A DNA stretch of 64,000 nucleotides from the NCBI RefSeq assembly GCF_018223345.1, contig NZ_CP073587.1, forward strand, positions 2,912,001 to 2,976,000, given 5' to 3'. Position 1 is the stretch's first letter. Every line of letters begins with the position of its first letter. Origin of the DNA: Shewanella yunxiaonensis (lineage in GTDB: Bacteria; Pseudomonadota; Gammaproteobacteria; Enterobacterales; Shewanellaceae). Made by a program: the position numbers and the translations under genes. The notes under the pieces are model-generated. The model was not told the DNA's origin. It made no database searches and saw nothing but the letters and a program-made list of their open reading frames with translations. Positions 54,745 to 63,958 of the stretch are shown piece by piece.

Positions 54745-55959
54745 ATGCATTTCCGTCTGCTCTGTATTTCGCTGCTGGGCTTATCCCTCAATGCTCAAGC
54801 TGCCTTTTCAATTCCTGGCTTTGAGCTAGTCCAAACTGCACCGGTAGAAACGACCCTCAGCAACTCGGACTTAGCCGATCCGGTTACGGTTTGGTGTCAG
54901 CAATTCGATGCTGCTAAAAATACGATTGATATCGCTCAGTTCTACGTCACCAGTGAGCCGGGCGAGCCCCTGGAGCCGGTGCTTAAGCACTTACGGCAGG
55001 CCGGTGAACGCGGTGTCAAAATTCGTTTCTTAATGGACTTGCACGGTGTACGTATGTCCAATGAACCGACGCTGGCAGCCATCAAAAGCATCCCCAATCT
55101 GACTTTTCAATTGATTGATTTCGGTAAAATCGGCGGCGGCATTGTGCACGCCAAATATATCGTGGTGGATGGCAAAAGCGCCTTTGTTGGCAGCCAGAAC
55201 TTCGATTGGCGGGCCCTGAAACATATTCATGAAACCGGACTGCTGATCACTGATAGTAAAATTGCCGCACAAGTGCAAGCCATCTTCAATGTTGACTGGC
55301 AAGCACAGCAACTATTAGCCGAGGGCAAAGCCGTACCGGTATTGAATCACCAGGTAGTGGCAGCCGACGAATCCCAGAGCGCCTATCTGGTAGCCAGCCC
55401 GAACGCCTATAATCCAGCCGGTGTTGGTGACTCCGAGAGTGAACTGCCCAAGCTACTGGCCAAAGCTGAACACGAAGTTTATATCACGGTGATGACCTAT
55501 GCTCCGCTGTCCTACAGCTACAAAAAGCCTGCGCCTTATTATGCGGTTATCGATGATGCCATCCGGGCAGCGGCTCAGCGCGGTGTCAAAATTCACCTGA
55601 TGATTTCCGCCTGGAATACCGGCAAGCCTTACATCGATTATCTTAAAAGCCTACAGGTACTGCCCAACATCGACGTTAAAGTCGTCACTATTCCGGAAGC
55701 CAAGCAGGGCTTCATTCCCTTTGCTCGCACCTTGCACAGTAAAACCATGGAAATTGACGGCAAGATTGCCTGGATAGGCACCAGTAACTGGGAAGGTGGC
55801 TATATGAATAACTCGCGCAATCTGGAGCTGGTGTTACAAAATTCGGCGATGGCAAACCGCCTGCAACAGCTGCAACTTCAGCTGTGGAACAGCGTCTATG
55901 CTGCACCGTTGGATATTAATCAAGAATATCCCAACCCCCATCCCGCCAGCGCCAACTAA
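54745..55959 (+). CDS. Secreted phospholipase D family protein
   Basis: 404 aa from the ATG at 54745 (GGAG upstream); signal peptide 1-20 (LNAQA-AF). Two HxKxxxxD motifs: H135-K137-D142 (HAKYIVVD) and H331-K333-D338 (HSKTMEID), each followed by GSQNFDW or GTSNWEGG. The two-HKD layout with a signal peptide resembles eukaryotic PLD3/4-like and bacterial periplasmic PLDs; it could cleave phospholipids or act as a nuclease. Monocistronic, with a terminator at 55973-56001. Confidence 0.86.
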   Translation: MHFRLLCISLLGLSLNAQAAFSIPGFELVQTAPVETTLSNSDLADPVTVWCQQFDAAKNTIDIAQFYVTSEPGEPLEPVLKHLRQAGERGVKIRFLMDLHGVRMSNEPTLAAIKSIPNLTFQLIDFGKIGGGIVHAKYIVVDGKSAFVGSQNFDWRALKHIHETGLLITDSKIAAQVQAIFNVDWQAQQLLAEGKAVPVLNHQVVAADESQSAYLVASPNAYNPAGVGDSESELPKLLAKAEHEVYITVMTYAPLSYSYKKPAPYYAVIDDAIRAAAQRGVKIHLMISAWNTGKPYIDYLKSLQVLPNIDVKVVTIPEAKQGFIPFARTLHSKTMEIDGKIAWIGTSNWEGGYMNNSRNLELVLQNSAMANRLQQLQLQLWNSVYAAPLDINQEYPNPHPASAN

Positions 55960-55972
55960 ACTTGCTAGACAA

Positions 55973-56001
55973 AAAAAGCCGCTGAAACTCAGCGGCTTTT
56001 T
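55973..56001. terminator. Bidirectional terminator between the PLD and ester hydrolase genes
   Basis: A 13-bp stem AAAAAGCCGCTGA / TCAGCGGCTTTTT with a 3-nt loop; T-rich on both strands, between converging genes. Confidence 0.85.
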
Positions 56002-56046
56002 GGTGGAAATAAGTGTCAACTTATTTTAGGACTAGACCCAAAACCA

Positions 56047-57945
56047 TTACTTGGCAATCGGCAGCTCAATGTTAGAGGAGTGGAACACACTCATCGTCGC
56101 CTTTTGATAATCGCCTTTCTTGGCAAAGAAGATGTTATCAACATAGGTTTGTGGGTTACGGTCATACAGCGGGAACAAGCTTGATTGTACCTGCACCATG
56201 ATCTTATGCCCTGGCAGGAACACATGGTCGACGTTAGGCAAACCAAAGTGATAATGCTCTACCTTGCCTGGCGTTAACGCTTCAGGCTTGTCAAAACCTT
56301 TGACATAACGGCCGCGGAAAATCTCAATGCCAATCGGCAGTTCAAAACCGGTCATTTCCGGTCCGACATATCCCTGAGATGCACCTTCAGAGGTGGTATT
56401 GGGATAAACGTCCACCAACTTCACTACCCAGTCAGCATCTGTGCCAGAGGTGGCGGCAAACAGATTCACCATCGGTGCGCCCATAATGTGTACTGGTTTA
56501 TTGAGTACATCGCTGGTGTATACCAGCACATCTGGACGACTAGAAACAAAGCGTTGATCATGCACCAACCAAGGTTTCCACTGGTGAGAGTCACTCATAT
56601 TGATCGGTCGAGGAATAAACGGTACCGGTTTCGCAGGATCAGACACATAATCATCATGGGCATTTTCATTAGCCGCAGGTTTGAATGACAGTCCCATGTT
56701 GTCGGTCATATAGATCTTTTCTGCTTTACCCATTGGCCATTTGGGTGACACATTCCAATGATTTTCACCGGTGGCATAGGTCAGCACTGGCGGCGTTTTT
56801 GGATCAGGCGCGCCTTTCAGGTAATGGTCGAAAAACGGCTTCATATACTTCACGCGGAACTCGTGTGCGGTATCACCAGTAAAGGTCAGTGCCCCGAGTT
56901 TGTAACCATAATGGTTGACGCCGGAATGCCGCCAAGGACCGATGACCAGCGACACCATGTTATTATGTTTATCCTTAGGCTCAATGGCGTTATAAACCGC
57001 TGGCGCACCATAAGAATCTTCCTGATCCCATTGTCCTACCACCAACATGGTGGGGACTTTTAGCGGCTCCTTCGCCATGATCTTATCAACCGCCTGTAGT
57101 GACCAGAAATCGGTATAAGCAGGATTTTCGGTCATCTTGCGAATGAACGGATAATTTTCAAAGCCCCACTTTTTCAGGTAATCACCGGTTGAGCCAGCCT
57201 CCAGAAAACGACTGTAGTCATCACCGGCACCCACCGCAATGCCACCACTTTCAGCTTTGGCGGTACCCTGCATGACGGTATAACCGATATTCACATTACG
57301 AAACGCGCCATTGTGGAACCAGTCATCGCCCATCCAGCCATCGACCATCGGGCTTTGCGGTACTGCGGCTTTCAGTGCTGGATGTGGGTGGATCTCTGCC
57401 ATCAAGGTGGTGAATCCCAGATATGAAGAACCCACAATACCCACCTTGCCATTCGACTCAGGCACATGATTTACCAGCCAGTCGATGGTGTCATAAGCGT
57501 CGGTAGACTCATCGATACCAGTATCATTCTGTGGGCCCGCCAACGGACGGTTTGTGACATATTCCCCTTCGGAATTGTGCATCCCGCGGATGTCCTGATA
57601 GACGCGGATATAGTTATCCTCAACAAACTCCACATCCATCACCGGCACGATATCTCTGATATGCTGACTGCCGGTACGTTCCGCATCGCCCTTGGCGTCG
57701 TAGGGACTACGGCTCAGCAGGATTGGCGCATTCGTGGTGCCCTTTTTCATTAGGATCACGGTATACAATTTAGTGCCATCGCGCATCGGCACCATTTCAA
57801 CCCGTTTGATAAAGTCAGCTTCTGGCCGGATTTTTTGATAGCTGGCAACACCATCAGGTGTCATCGGTGTCACAGCGTCAGCCGCATATGCTGCTGGTAG
57901 CACGGCAGTTGCTGCCAGTGCCAACATCAGTGGATGTAGTTTCAT
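56047..57945 (-). CDS. Alpha-amino-acid ester hydrolase (CocE/NonD, S15-like), copy 1
   Basis: 632 aa, signal peptide 1-21 (AAYA-AD). Alpha/beta hydrolase with a jelly-roll C-terminal domain. The nucleophile elbow is GSSYLG with S174; acid and histidine are D307 (GQWDQED) and H340 (GPWRHSG); the acidic cluster D208, E309, D310 (GDDWFHNGAFR and WDQED) that binds the substrate alpha-amino group is complete. These positions match those known for the Xanthomonas enzyme. The family hydrolyses or transfers alpha-amino acid esters and beta-lactams with a free amino group. Copy 2 is at 59720-61618. Confidence 0.9.
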   Translation of the reverse strand: MKLHPLMLALAATAVLPAAYAADAVTPMTPDGVASYQKIRPEADFIKRVEMVPMRDGTKLYTVILMKKGTTNAPILLSRSPYDAKGDAERTGSQHIRDIVPVMDVEFVEDNYIRVYQDIRGMHNSEGEYVTNRPLAGPQNDTGIDESTDAYDTIDWLVNHVPESNGKVGIVGSSYLGFTTLMAEIHPHPALKAAVPQSPMVDGWMGDDWFHNGAFRNVNIGYTVMQGTAKAESGGIAVGAGDDYSRFLEAGSTGDYLKKWGFENYPFIRKMTENPAYTDFWSLQAVDKIMAKEPLKVPTMLVVGQWDQEDSYGAPAVYNAIEPKDKHNNMVSLVIGPWRHSGVNHYGYKLGALTFTGDTAHEFRVKYMKPFFDHYLKGAPDPKTPPVLTYATGENHWNVSPKWPMGKAEKIYMTDNMGLSFKPAANENAHDDYVSDPAKPVPFIPRPINMSDSHQWKPWLVHDQRFVSSRPDVLVYTSDVLNKPVHIMGAPMVNLFAATSGTDADWVVKLVDVYPNTTSEGASQGYVGPEMTGFELPIGIEIFRGRYVKGFDKPEALTPGKVEHYHFGLPNVDHVFLPGHKIMVQVQSSLFPLYDRNPQTYVDNIFFAKKGDYQKATMSVFHSSNIELPIAK

Positions 57946-58028
57946 TGATTGCCTCGATATTTTTATTAGATTTTAAGGACGTGAAACACGCCGCTTTTTC
58001 TTACATTAACGCGATAGCGCTGACTCAG

Positions 58029-58048
58029 CAAAAGACAAAATGTTACAT
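58029..58048 (-). repeat. Shared upstream 20-mer, copy 1
   Basis: A 20-mer 84 bp upstream of ester hydrolase copy 1 that matches 17 of 20 bases of the element at 61721-61740. On the gene strand it reads ATGTAACATTTTGTCTTTTG. Confidence 0.5.
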
Positions 58049-58151
58049 GAAGTGAACCCCGAGAGCTTCACAACTCTCGGAGCAATAACATTTTGGAAAA
58101 TCAGCGAAAAATGACAGATTTATCCGTGAACATGCGAGCACACAGCTTGTA

Positions 58152-59531
58152 TCACAATACCCATGCACGGAAAGATTTTCCTTTTAGTTTGCCTTTGGAT
58201 AACTTCGCCGCGGCGGCTTTAGCTAAGTTGCGGGTGACCGCCACATAAGACCAGATATCATGCACCTGAATTTTGCCGACATCGTTACCACTAATGTCGT
58301 TACCCGCCGTCAGCGCACCCAGAATATCGCCGGGACGCAGCTTATGCTTCTTGCCCCCTTCGATACGAACACAGCTCATGGTGGCAGTTAACGGTGTGGT
58401 ATTACTGACTTGCGGTAACTCCGCAAAAGTCAGCTCACCATATCGGTCTTCTAACAGTGCCAGCCGCATACCATCATTGGCAGCCACCAGACTCAGCGCC
58501 ATGCCTTTAGCACCCGCCCGCCCAGTACGCCCAATGCGATGCACATGCGCTTCTTGCTCAAATGCCAACTGATAATTGATCACCAAATCCAGCGCATCGA
58601 TATCCAAGCCACGAGCGGCGACATCGGTGGCTACCAACACCACGGCACTTTTCAGCGCAAATGCGACAAGCGCCTGGTCACGTTGACGTTGATCCAAGTC
58701 GCCATGCAGTGCCACGGCATCAAAACCTTTACCTAAGAGAAAATCGGCAACGTCCTGAGTTTCCTGCTTGGTGTTGCAAAACACCACCGCACTTTGCGGC
58801 CGATGTTGTAGTAATAATTGGTATACCGCCAGCTTACGCTCAGCCATATTTGCAATGCGATAAAACCGCTGCTGGATCTGATGGTCATCGGTAGCATCTT
58901 CGACCTTAACTTCCAGCGGTTGCTGCAATGTTTGCTTGGCTAATGCCACAATGGCCTCAGGGAAAGTGGCACTGAACAACAGATTTTGTCGACGTTTGGG
59001 CAAGTAACTGCGGATCTGGTCTAAGGCTTCAGTAAAGCCCATTTCCAACATACGGTCAGCTTCATCCAGCACCCACTGTTTTACTTCCTCGAGATTTAAG
59101 CGCCGCTGTTGCAGATGCTCCAGCACCCGTCCGGGCGTCCCAACGATAATATGGGCACCGTGTTCCAGAGAACCAATTTGCGGGCCGATTGGGGTGCCGC
59201 CGCACAAGGTCAGGATCTTAATATTGTGAATACCACGGGCGAATTTACGCAGTTCACTCGCCACTTGGTCCGCCAGTTCGCGGGTAGGACACAACACTAG
59301 CGATTGCACCCGGAAACGGCTGACATCCAACTGCTGTAAGATCCCCAAGCCAAAAGCACAGGTTTTACCGGAGCCGGTTTTCGCCTGCGCCAGCACATCC
59401 CGGCCTTGTAAAATGGCGGGCAAACTGCGCGCCTGAATGGGCGTCATTTGTGCAAACCCCAAGTCGGCCATGGTGGCAATCAGTGAGGGATTAAGGGGTA
59501 AAGAGGCAAAATCGGTGGCAATGGTGGTCAA
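58152..59531 (-). CDS. dbpA: ATP-dependent RNA helicase DbpA
   Basis: DEAD-box helicase for 50S assembly that recognises 23S rRNA hairpin 92. It is 459 aa, as in E. coli (457). Motifs: Q-motif TPIQARSLPAILQGRD, AKTGSGKT, PTRELADQV, LDEADRMLEMGF, FSAT, DVAARGLD and HRIGRTGRAG. The C-terminal RNA-binding domain is present (VRIEGGKKHKLRPGDILGALT). It starts with TTG at 59529-59531 behind AGGA. It sits between the two ester hydrolase copies on the same strand, with large gaps, so it is probably not in an operon with them. Confidence 0.94.
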   Translation of the reverse strand: MTTIATDFASLPLNPSLIATMADLGFAQMTPIQARSLPAILQGRDVLAQAKTGSGKTCAFGLGILQQLDVSRFRVQSLVLCPTRELADQVASELRKFARGIHNIKILTLCGGTPIGPQIGSLEHGAHIIVGTPGRVLEHLQQRRLNLEEVKQWVLDEADRMLEMGFTEALDQIRSYLPKRRQNLLFSATFPEAIVALAKQTLQQPLEVKVEDATDDHQIQQRFYRIANMAERKLAVYQLLLQHRPQSAVVFCNTKQETQDVADFLLGKGFDAVALHGDLDQRQRDQALVAFALKSAVVLVATDVAARGLDIDALDLVINYQLAFEQEAHVHRIGRTGRAGAKGMALSLVAANDGMRLALLEDRYGELTFAELPQVSNTTPLTATMSCVRIEGGKKHKLRPGDILGALTAGNDISGNDVGKIQVHDIWSYVAVTRNLAKAAAAKLSKGKLKGKSFRAWVL

Positions 59532-59644
59532 AGTAGATCCTGATGAACGCTAAATAAAGTGAATAGTAATTGCTGCGGCTATTGTAACAGCATTTGCCCG
59601 ATATTCCTGTTACGCCGACAAAAGATGTGCTAATGGTTTAGGGT

Positions 59645-59680
59645 TAAAAATAGCAAGGCGCCCCTTAGGAACGCCTTTTT
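59645..59680 (-). terminator. Terminator after ester hydrolase copy 2
   Basis: An AAGGCG / CGCCTT stem with an 11-nt loop and a GCTATTTTT tail on the minus strand; the plus strand also has T5 after it. Confidence 0.6.
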
Positions 59681-59719
59681 ACCACAGTTAACATCAAGCG
59701 ATGGTGGTACTTAACGGCT

Positions 59720-61618
59720 TTACTCCGCCACAGGTAATTCAATGTTGGAGGAGTGGAACACGCTCATCGTCGCCTTCTGGTAATCGGCCTTCTGGGCATA
59801 AAAGATATTGTCGACAAAGGTCTGCGGGTTACGGTCATAGAGCGGGAACAGCGTTGACTGTACCTGTACCATGATCTTATGACCCGGCAGGAATACATGA
59901 TCCACATTCGGCAAGCCAAAATGATAGTGCTCAACTTTGCCCGGGGTTAACGGTGTGGGTTTATCAAAGCCGTTAACATAGCGACCGCGGAAGATTTCGA
60001 TCCCCACCGGCAATTCAAAACCGGTCATCTCCTGTCCGACATATCCCTGAGATGCGCCTTCAGAGGTGGTATTGGGATAAACATCCACCAGTTTCACCAC
60101 CCAGTCGGCATCAGTGCCAGAGGTCGCGGCAAACAGGTTCACCATCGGCGCGCCCATGATATGTACCGGCTTATCCAGCGCATCACTGGTGTATACCAGC
60201 ACATCTGGACGATTGGAAACAAAGCGTTGGTCATGCACTAACCAGGGGCGCCACTGAGCAGGATCATTCAGATTTATCGGACGCGGCACAAATGGCACCG
60301 GCTTAGCGGGATCAGACACATAATCATCATGCGCCTTATCGTTACCGTTTGCGGTAAATGACAGGCCCATATTGTCTGTCATGTAGATTTTTTGCGGTTT
60401 ACCCATTGGCCATTTAGGTGACTCATCCCATTGATTGGCACCGGTCGCGTAGGTCAGCACTGGCGGGGTCTTAGGGTCTGGCGCGCCTTTCAGGTAATGG
60501 TCGAAAAACGGCTTCATATACTTCACGCGAAACTCGTGCGCGGTATCGCCAGTAAAGGTCAGCGCACCCAGTTTGTAACCATAATGATTAACACCGGAAT
60601 GCCGCCAAGGACCAATGACCAGCGACACCATATCATTGTGTTTATCCTTAGGCTCAATGGCGTTATAAACGGCTGGCGCACCGTAGGAATCTTCCTGATC
60701 CCATTGGCCGACGACCAACATGGTGGGCACTTTTAACGGCTGTTTAGCTATAATCTTGTCAACCGCTTGCAATGACCAGAAATCGGTATAGGCAGGATTT
60801 TCAGTAAATTTGCGGATCATCGGGTAGTGGTCAAAGCCCCACTTTTTCAGGTAATCACCGGTTGACCCGGCTTCCAGAAACCGGCTGTAATCATCCGCAG
60901 CACCAACGGCAGTCCCATCACTTTCCGCTTTCGCGGTACTTTGCACTACCGCATAGTTGATAACGGCGTTACGAAATGCGCCATTATGAAACCAGTCATC
61001 CCCCATCCAACCGTCAACCATCGGACTTTGTGGCACCGCGGCTTTCAACGCCGGATGTGGGTTAATCTCTGCCATCAAGGTGGTGAATCCCAAATATGAA
61101 GATCCAATAATGCCCACCTTACCATTCGACTCTTTGACGTTGTTCACTAGCCAATCAATGGCATCATAGGCATCGGTAGATTCATCAATACCGGTGCTAT
61201 TTAATGGGCCAGACAATGGACGATTGCCAATGAAAACACCTTCTGACTTATGCACACCCCGCAAATCCTGATAAACGCGGATGTAATTGTCTTCCACGTA
61301 ATCCACGTCCATTACCGGTACGCTCTCGCTGAGCTTCTGACTGCTGGCTCGCATAGCGCTGGCTTCTGCATTGTAAGGCGTCCGACTCAATAAAATGGGC
61401 GCATTGTTAGTGCCCTTTTTCATCAGGATCACAGTGTACAGTTTGGTCCCATCACGCATCGGTACCATCGCCACCCGCTTAATAAAATCGGCTTCTGGAC
61501 GAATTTTTTCGTAACTGGCTACGCCATCAGGCGTCATTGGCGTGACGTTATCTGCAACAGCAACAGCTGGGAAAAGTATGGTAGCGGCCAGAGCCAGCCA
61601 CAAAGTATTCGGTTTCAT
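59720..61618 (-). CDS. Alpha-amino-acid ester hydrolase (CocE/NonD, S15-like), copy 2
   Basis: 632 aa from the ATG at 61616-61618, which gives a signal peptide (1-22) and the same length as copy 1; an earlier ATG at 61681 would spoil the signal. The same active-site set is kept: S174 in GSSYLG, D208, D307/E309/D310 in GQWDQED, H340 in PWRHSG. Identity to copy 1 is high by eye across the whole length; differences cluster at residues 80-145 and around 215-235. A gene duplication with later divergence is the simplest reading. Confidence 0.9.
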   Translation of the reverse strand: MKPNTLWLALAATILFPAVAVADNVTPMTPDGVASYEKIRPEADFIKRVAMVPMRDGTKLYTVILMKKGTNNAPILLSRTPYNAEASAMRASSQKLSESVPVMDVDYVEDNYIRVYQDLRGVHKSEGVFIGNRPLSGPLNSTGIDESTDAYDAIDWLVNNVKESNGKVGIIGSSYLGFTTLMAEINPHPALKAAVPQSPMVDGWMGDDWFHNGAFRNAVINYAVVQSTAKAESDGTAVGAADDYSRFLEAGSTGDYLKKWGFDHYPMIRKFTENPAYTDFWSLQAVDKIIAKQPLKVPTMLVVGQWDQEDSYGAPAVYNAIEPKDKHNDMVSLVIGPWRHSGVNHYGYKLGALTFTGDTAHEFRVKYMKPFFDHYLKGAPDPKTPPVLTYATGANQWDESPKWPMGKPQKIYMTDNMGLSFTANGNDKAHDDYVSDPAKPVPFVPRPINLNDPAQWRPWLVHDQRFVSNRPDVLVYTSDALDKPVHIMGAPMVNLFAATSGTDADWVVKLVDVYPNTTSEGASQGYVGQEMTGFELPVGIEIFRGRYVNGFDKPTPLTPGKVEHYHFGLPNVDHVFLPGHKIMVQVQSTLFPLYDRNPQTFVDNIFYAQKADYQKATMSVFHSSNIELPVAE

Positions 61619-61983
61619 AGTGTTCTCGTTTTTTATGATTTTAGGGGTCAACGCAACTGCGATAGCAACGCCATAACGCACTGAAAAGTGTGAATACCAT
61701 ATACCGGTTATTTCAACTCACAAAAACAAAAATGTTACATATGGTTAACGGTTAACAATCACTGAGGTAATTCTGAAAAGCATCAGCGAATTTTTACTGT
61801 TTGTTTTTAAAACGGCCTTACTAACTGTCTATTAGCGTTAAATAGGCATGGGCATAATCTGCGACATCTGGCGAAACCTAGGGTGAAATCACCTTGGCTT
61901 GAGTTTCAATACCTCAATGTGTACAACAGAATGTGCAGCATGGAATCTGTATGAATTAACGGATGTTAACAAAAGGAATTGGT
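61619..61983. other. Intergenic region between ester hydrolase copy 2 and the 220-aa protein gene
   Basis: 365 bp between divergent genes. Holds the shared 20-mer (61721-61740) and two tandem GGTTAAC units just after it (61743-61756). No further gene or RNA is supported. Confidence 0.5.
61721..61740 (-). repeat. Shared upstream 20-mer, copy 2
   Basis: The counterpart, 103 bp upstream of ester hydrolase copy 2; gene strand ATGTAACATTTTTGTTTTTG. ACTCA precedes the plus-strand copy in both places. Confidence 0.5.
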
Positions 61984-62646
61984 ATGAATAACAAAATATT
62001 ATTGTGGATTTTGGCGATTTTAGTCGTGGCTCAGGGGATTTATCTGGTCGTTAATCATACACGGCACGACAGCAACGCAAGTATACAACCACCAACAGCA
62101 ACGCCTGTTGCAAACCGCCAGTCGGCGACTACTGCCAATCTGCCACCAATCACAGCCACACCAGCGTTAGGCCAGCAACATAGCCTACAATTGACTGTTG
62201 CTTCTCAACCCGAACCACAACCTGAAATGATGAGTATTGAAACTGCTGGGGTGATTGATGCTAAACAACTCCAAATGGTATTGGCATCTGAAGATTTCCA
62301 TGAGCTCACCGCCAGCTATGCTAATGCTAACAATAAGAGCCTTGAAACCGGCACTTTTGAAAGCCAGCTCAATGCTTATCTGACTCATTCCCCTGTCAGC
62401 AATCAGTTGAGCGATTATCAAATCGGCTGTGATGACCGTATCTGTTGGGGCTATATGCGCGCCAGCGACCGAGGCTCTCTGGAAAAGGCTTTAAAGCAAT
62501 TTGCTGCCGAAGCGCCATTACACAGTGCCGGTTACTTCACAGCATATGAAGTTGACCAAGCCGATGCCGAATTTGAATATCGCTTTTCTTTTAATGCTGA
62601 CCCACACATTACGTCCATAAAAGTAGAAAAGTCTCATAGCCGTTGA
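61984..62646 (+). CDS. Uncharacterised single-pass membrane protein
   Basis: 220 aa from the ATG at 61984 (AAGGA six bases before it). N-terminal membrane span about residues 5-22 (LLWILAILVVAQGIYLVV), then a proline/threonine-rich linker (about 30-85, PPTATP, PPITATP) and a small C-terminal domain with two cysteines in GCDDRICWGYMR. No family recognised. It faces the GDPD gene. Confidence 0.7.
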   Translation: MNNKILLWILAILVVAQGIYLVVNHTRHDSNASIQPPTATPVANRQSATTANLPPITATPALGQQHSLQLTVASQPEPQPEMMSIETAGVIDAKQLQMVLASEDFHELTASYANANNKSLETGTFESQLNAYLTHSPVSNQLSDYQIGCDDRICWGYMRASDRGSLEKALKQFAAEAPLHSAGYFTAYEVDQADAEFEYRFSFNADPHITSIKVEKSHSR

Positions 62647-62692
62647 GTTATACAGCGGTTAAAACAATGGCTGTAGTGCGTCACCTTAAGCG

Positions 62693-63958
62693 CTATAGCC
62701 CCATGCAGTTGGCGTAATAGGTCACCGTCCCGGGCCAGTCAGCAAAAATTGCACTTACGCCGACTTGCTTTGCCAAAACATCAAGCAGCACCATCATGTC
62801 ACCATCATGGTTAATCGCGTTGCTGATGGTCTGATAATACCAACCGCCGCCATTCGCTAATGGACCCGAACGTTCAAAGCTCCAGGCAATAATTTTCAAA
62901 CCTGCCTTTTTCGCTTCTATCGCATAACGACTAGGTACAATTTTTTTGGCGTCATTCAACGTAACCAGCATCCACATCGCCGGAGCTATGGTGGTAACAC
63001 CTTGCCGTTTCAATTCTGCCATGGTCCATTTCCAGGTCCGAGGCTGCATCGGGTCAAAATCAGGACTGTTGGTCCCCTCATCCAAAAAAATGGCCTGTTT
63101 TCCAAAATCCGGATCCTGTTTTAGCCAGTACAACAGATCATCCAGATTGAATGACTGTGGCAACAACTGTTGAGTTGGAATGCCGGCGACGCGGTAGGCA
63201 TCCACCAATTTTTGCGCGTAATCCTGCTGCGTCATACCATCAAAAGGCATCGGCACCATCGGCTTTTTCAATTCTGGCGATTGTTTTACACCCAATTTTT
63301 TAAAAAGTACGATGGAGTCCTGCAAAGTCATCAAGGTGCCGGTCTGCGCGTAAAGATCAGTACGCCATGATGGCGTTCCCTGAACATACTCTTCTGCGGT
63401 TTGTGCCTTGGGGTTAAAACCGTCCATCTTGCCTTTCAACTGTTTAAACTGCGCCAATGTGATGTCTGACGTACAGCAAACGGCAGCAGCGGGAGCGCCT
63501 GTTTTGCTGTTAGCCGGCGTAAATGGCTGCGAACACTGCATGGCGATATCGGAGTGCAACAGAATGTCGGTGGTATTGGCGAGATCGCACTGACTGTGAC
63601 GACACACCAGCGCTTTATCTTTGGTGAAGGTGACATCGCACTCTAAAGTGCCCGCCCCCATTCGTGCACCAGCGAGATAACCTTCTTTGGTGTGTTCCGG
63701 AAATTGTAATGGAGCGCCACGGTGCGAAATGACAAAGTTACTGCGATAAAACGGTCCAGTACTACATTGTTCCAGCTGACGTTTAAGCTCGCTGGCAGCC
63801 ATATCATCCACCAGATAAAAAGGCCGAACGCCAACTTGCGCCGCGATTCTTGATTCAGCTGTAGTTTGGGTGGATGCAGGAGTGACGCCAGCGCACCCAA
63901 CCAGAAGTAAACCGGATAATGTACCCAGCATTCCACACTTCACTGATAACTTCGTCAT
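62693..63958 (-). CDS. Lipoprotein glycerophosphodiester phosphodiesterase
   Basis: Splits glycerophosphodiesters to glycerol-3-phosphate and an alcohol. It is 421 aa from the ATG at 63956-63958; a TTG two codons upstream is also in frame. Lipobox LLVGC within the first 25 residues. GDPD motifs: ISHRGAPLQFPEHT (catalytic His/Arg and Glu/His), TLECDVTFTKDKALVCRHS (Glu-Asp metal ligands and second His). The C-terminal barrel end reads ISAIFADWPGTVTYY. The cysteine-rich insert (AAAVCCTSD) is unusual. Its distance from glp genes suggests use in lipid scavenging. Confidence 0.88.
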   Translation of the reverse strand: MTKLSVKCGMLGTLSGLLLVGCAGVTPASTQTTAESRIAAQVGVRPFYLVDDMAASELKRQLEQCSTGPFYRSNFVISHRGAPLQFPEHTKEGYLAGARMGAGTLECDVTFTKDKALVCRHSQCDLANTTDILLHSDIAMQCSQPFTPANSKTGAPAAAVCCTSDITLAQFKQLKGKMDGFNPKAQTAEEYVQGTPSWRTDLYAQTGTLMTLQDSIVLFKKLGVKQSPELKKPMVPMPFDGMTQQDYAQKLVDAYRVAGIPTQQLLPQSFNLDDLLYWLKQDPDFGKQAIFLDEGTNSPDFDPMQPRTWKWTMAELKRQGVTTIAPAMWMLVTLNDAKKIVPSRYAIEAKKAGLKIIAWSFERSGPLANGGGWYYQTISNAINHDGDMMVLLDVLAKQVGVSAIFADWPGTVTYYANCMGL

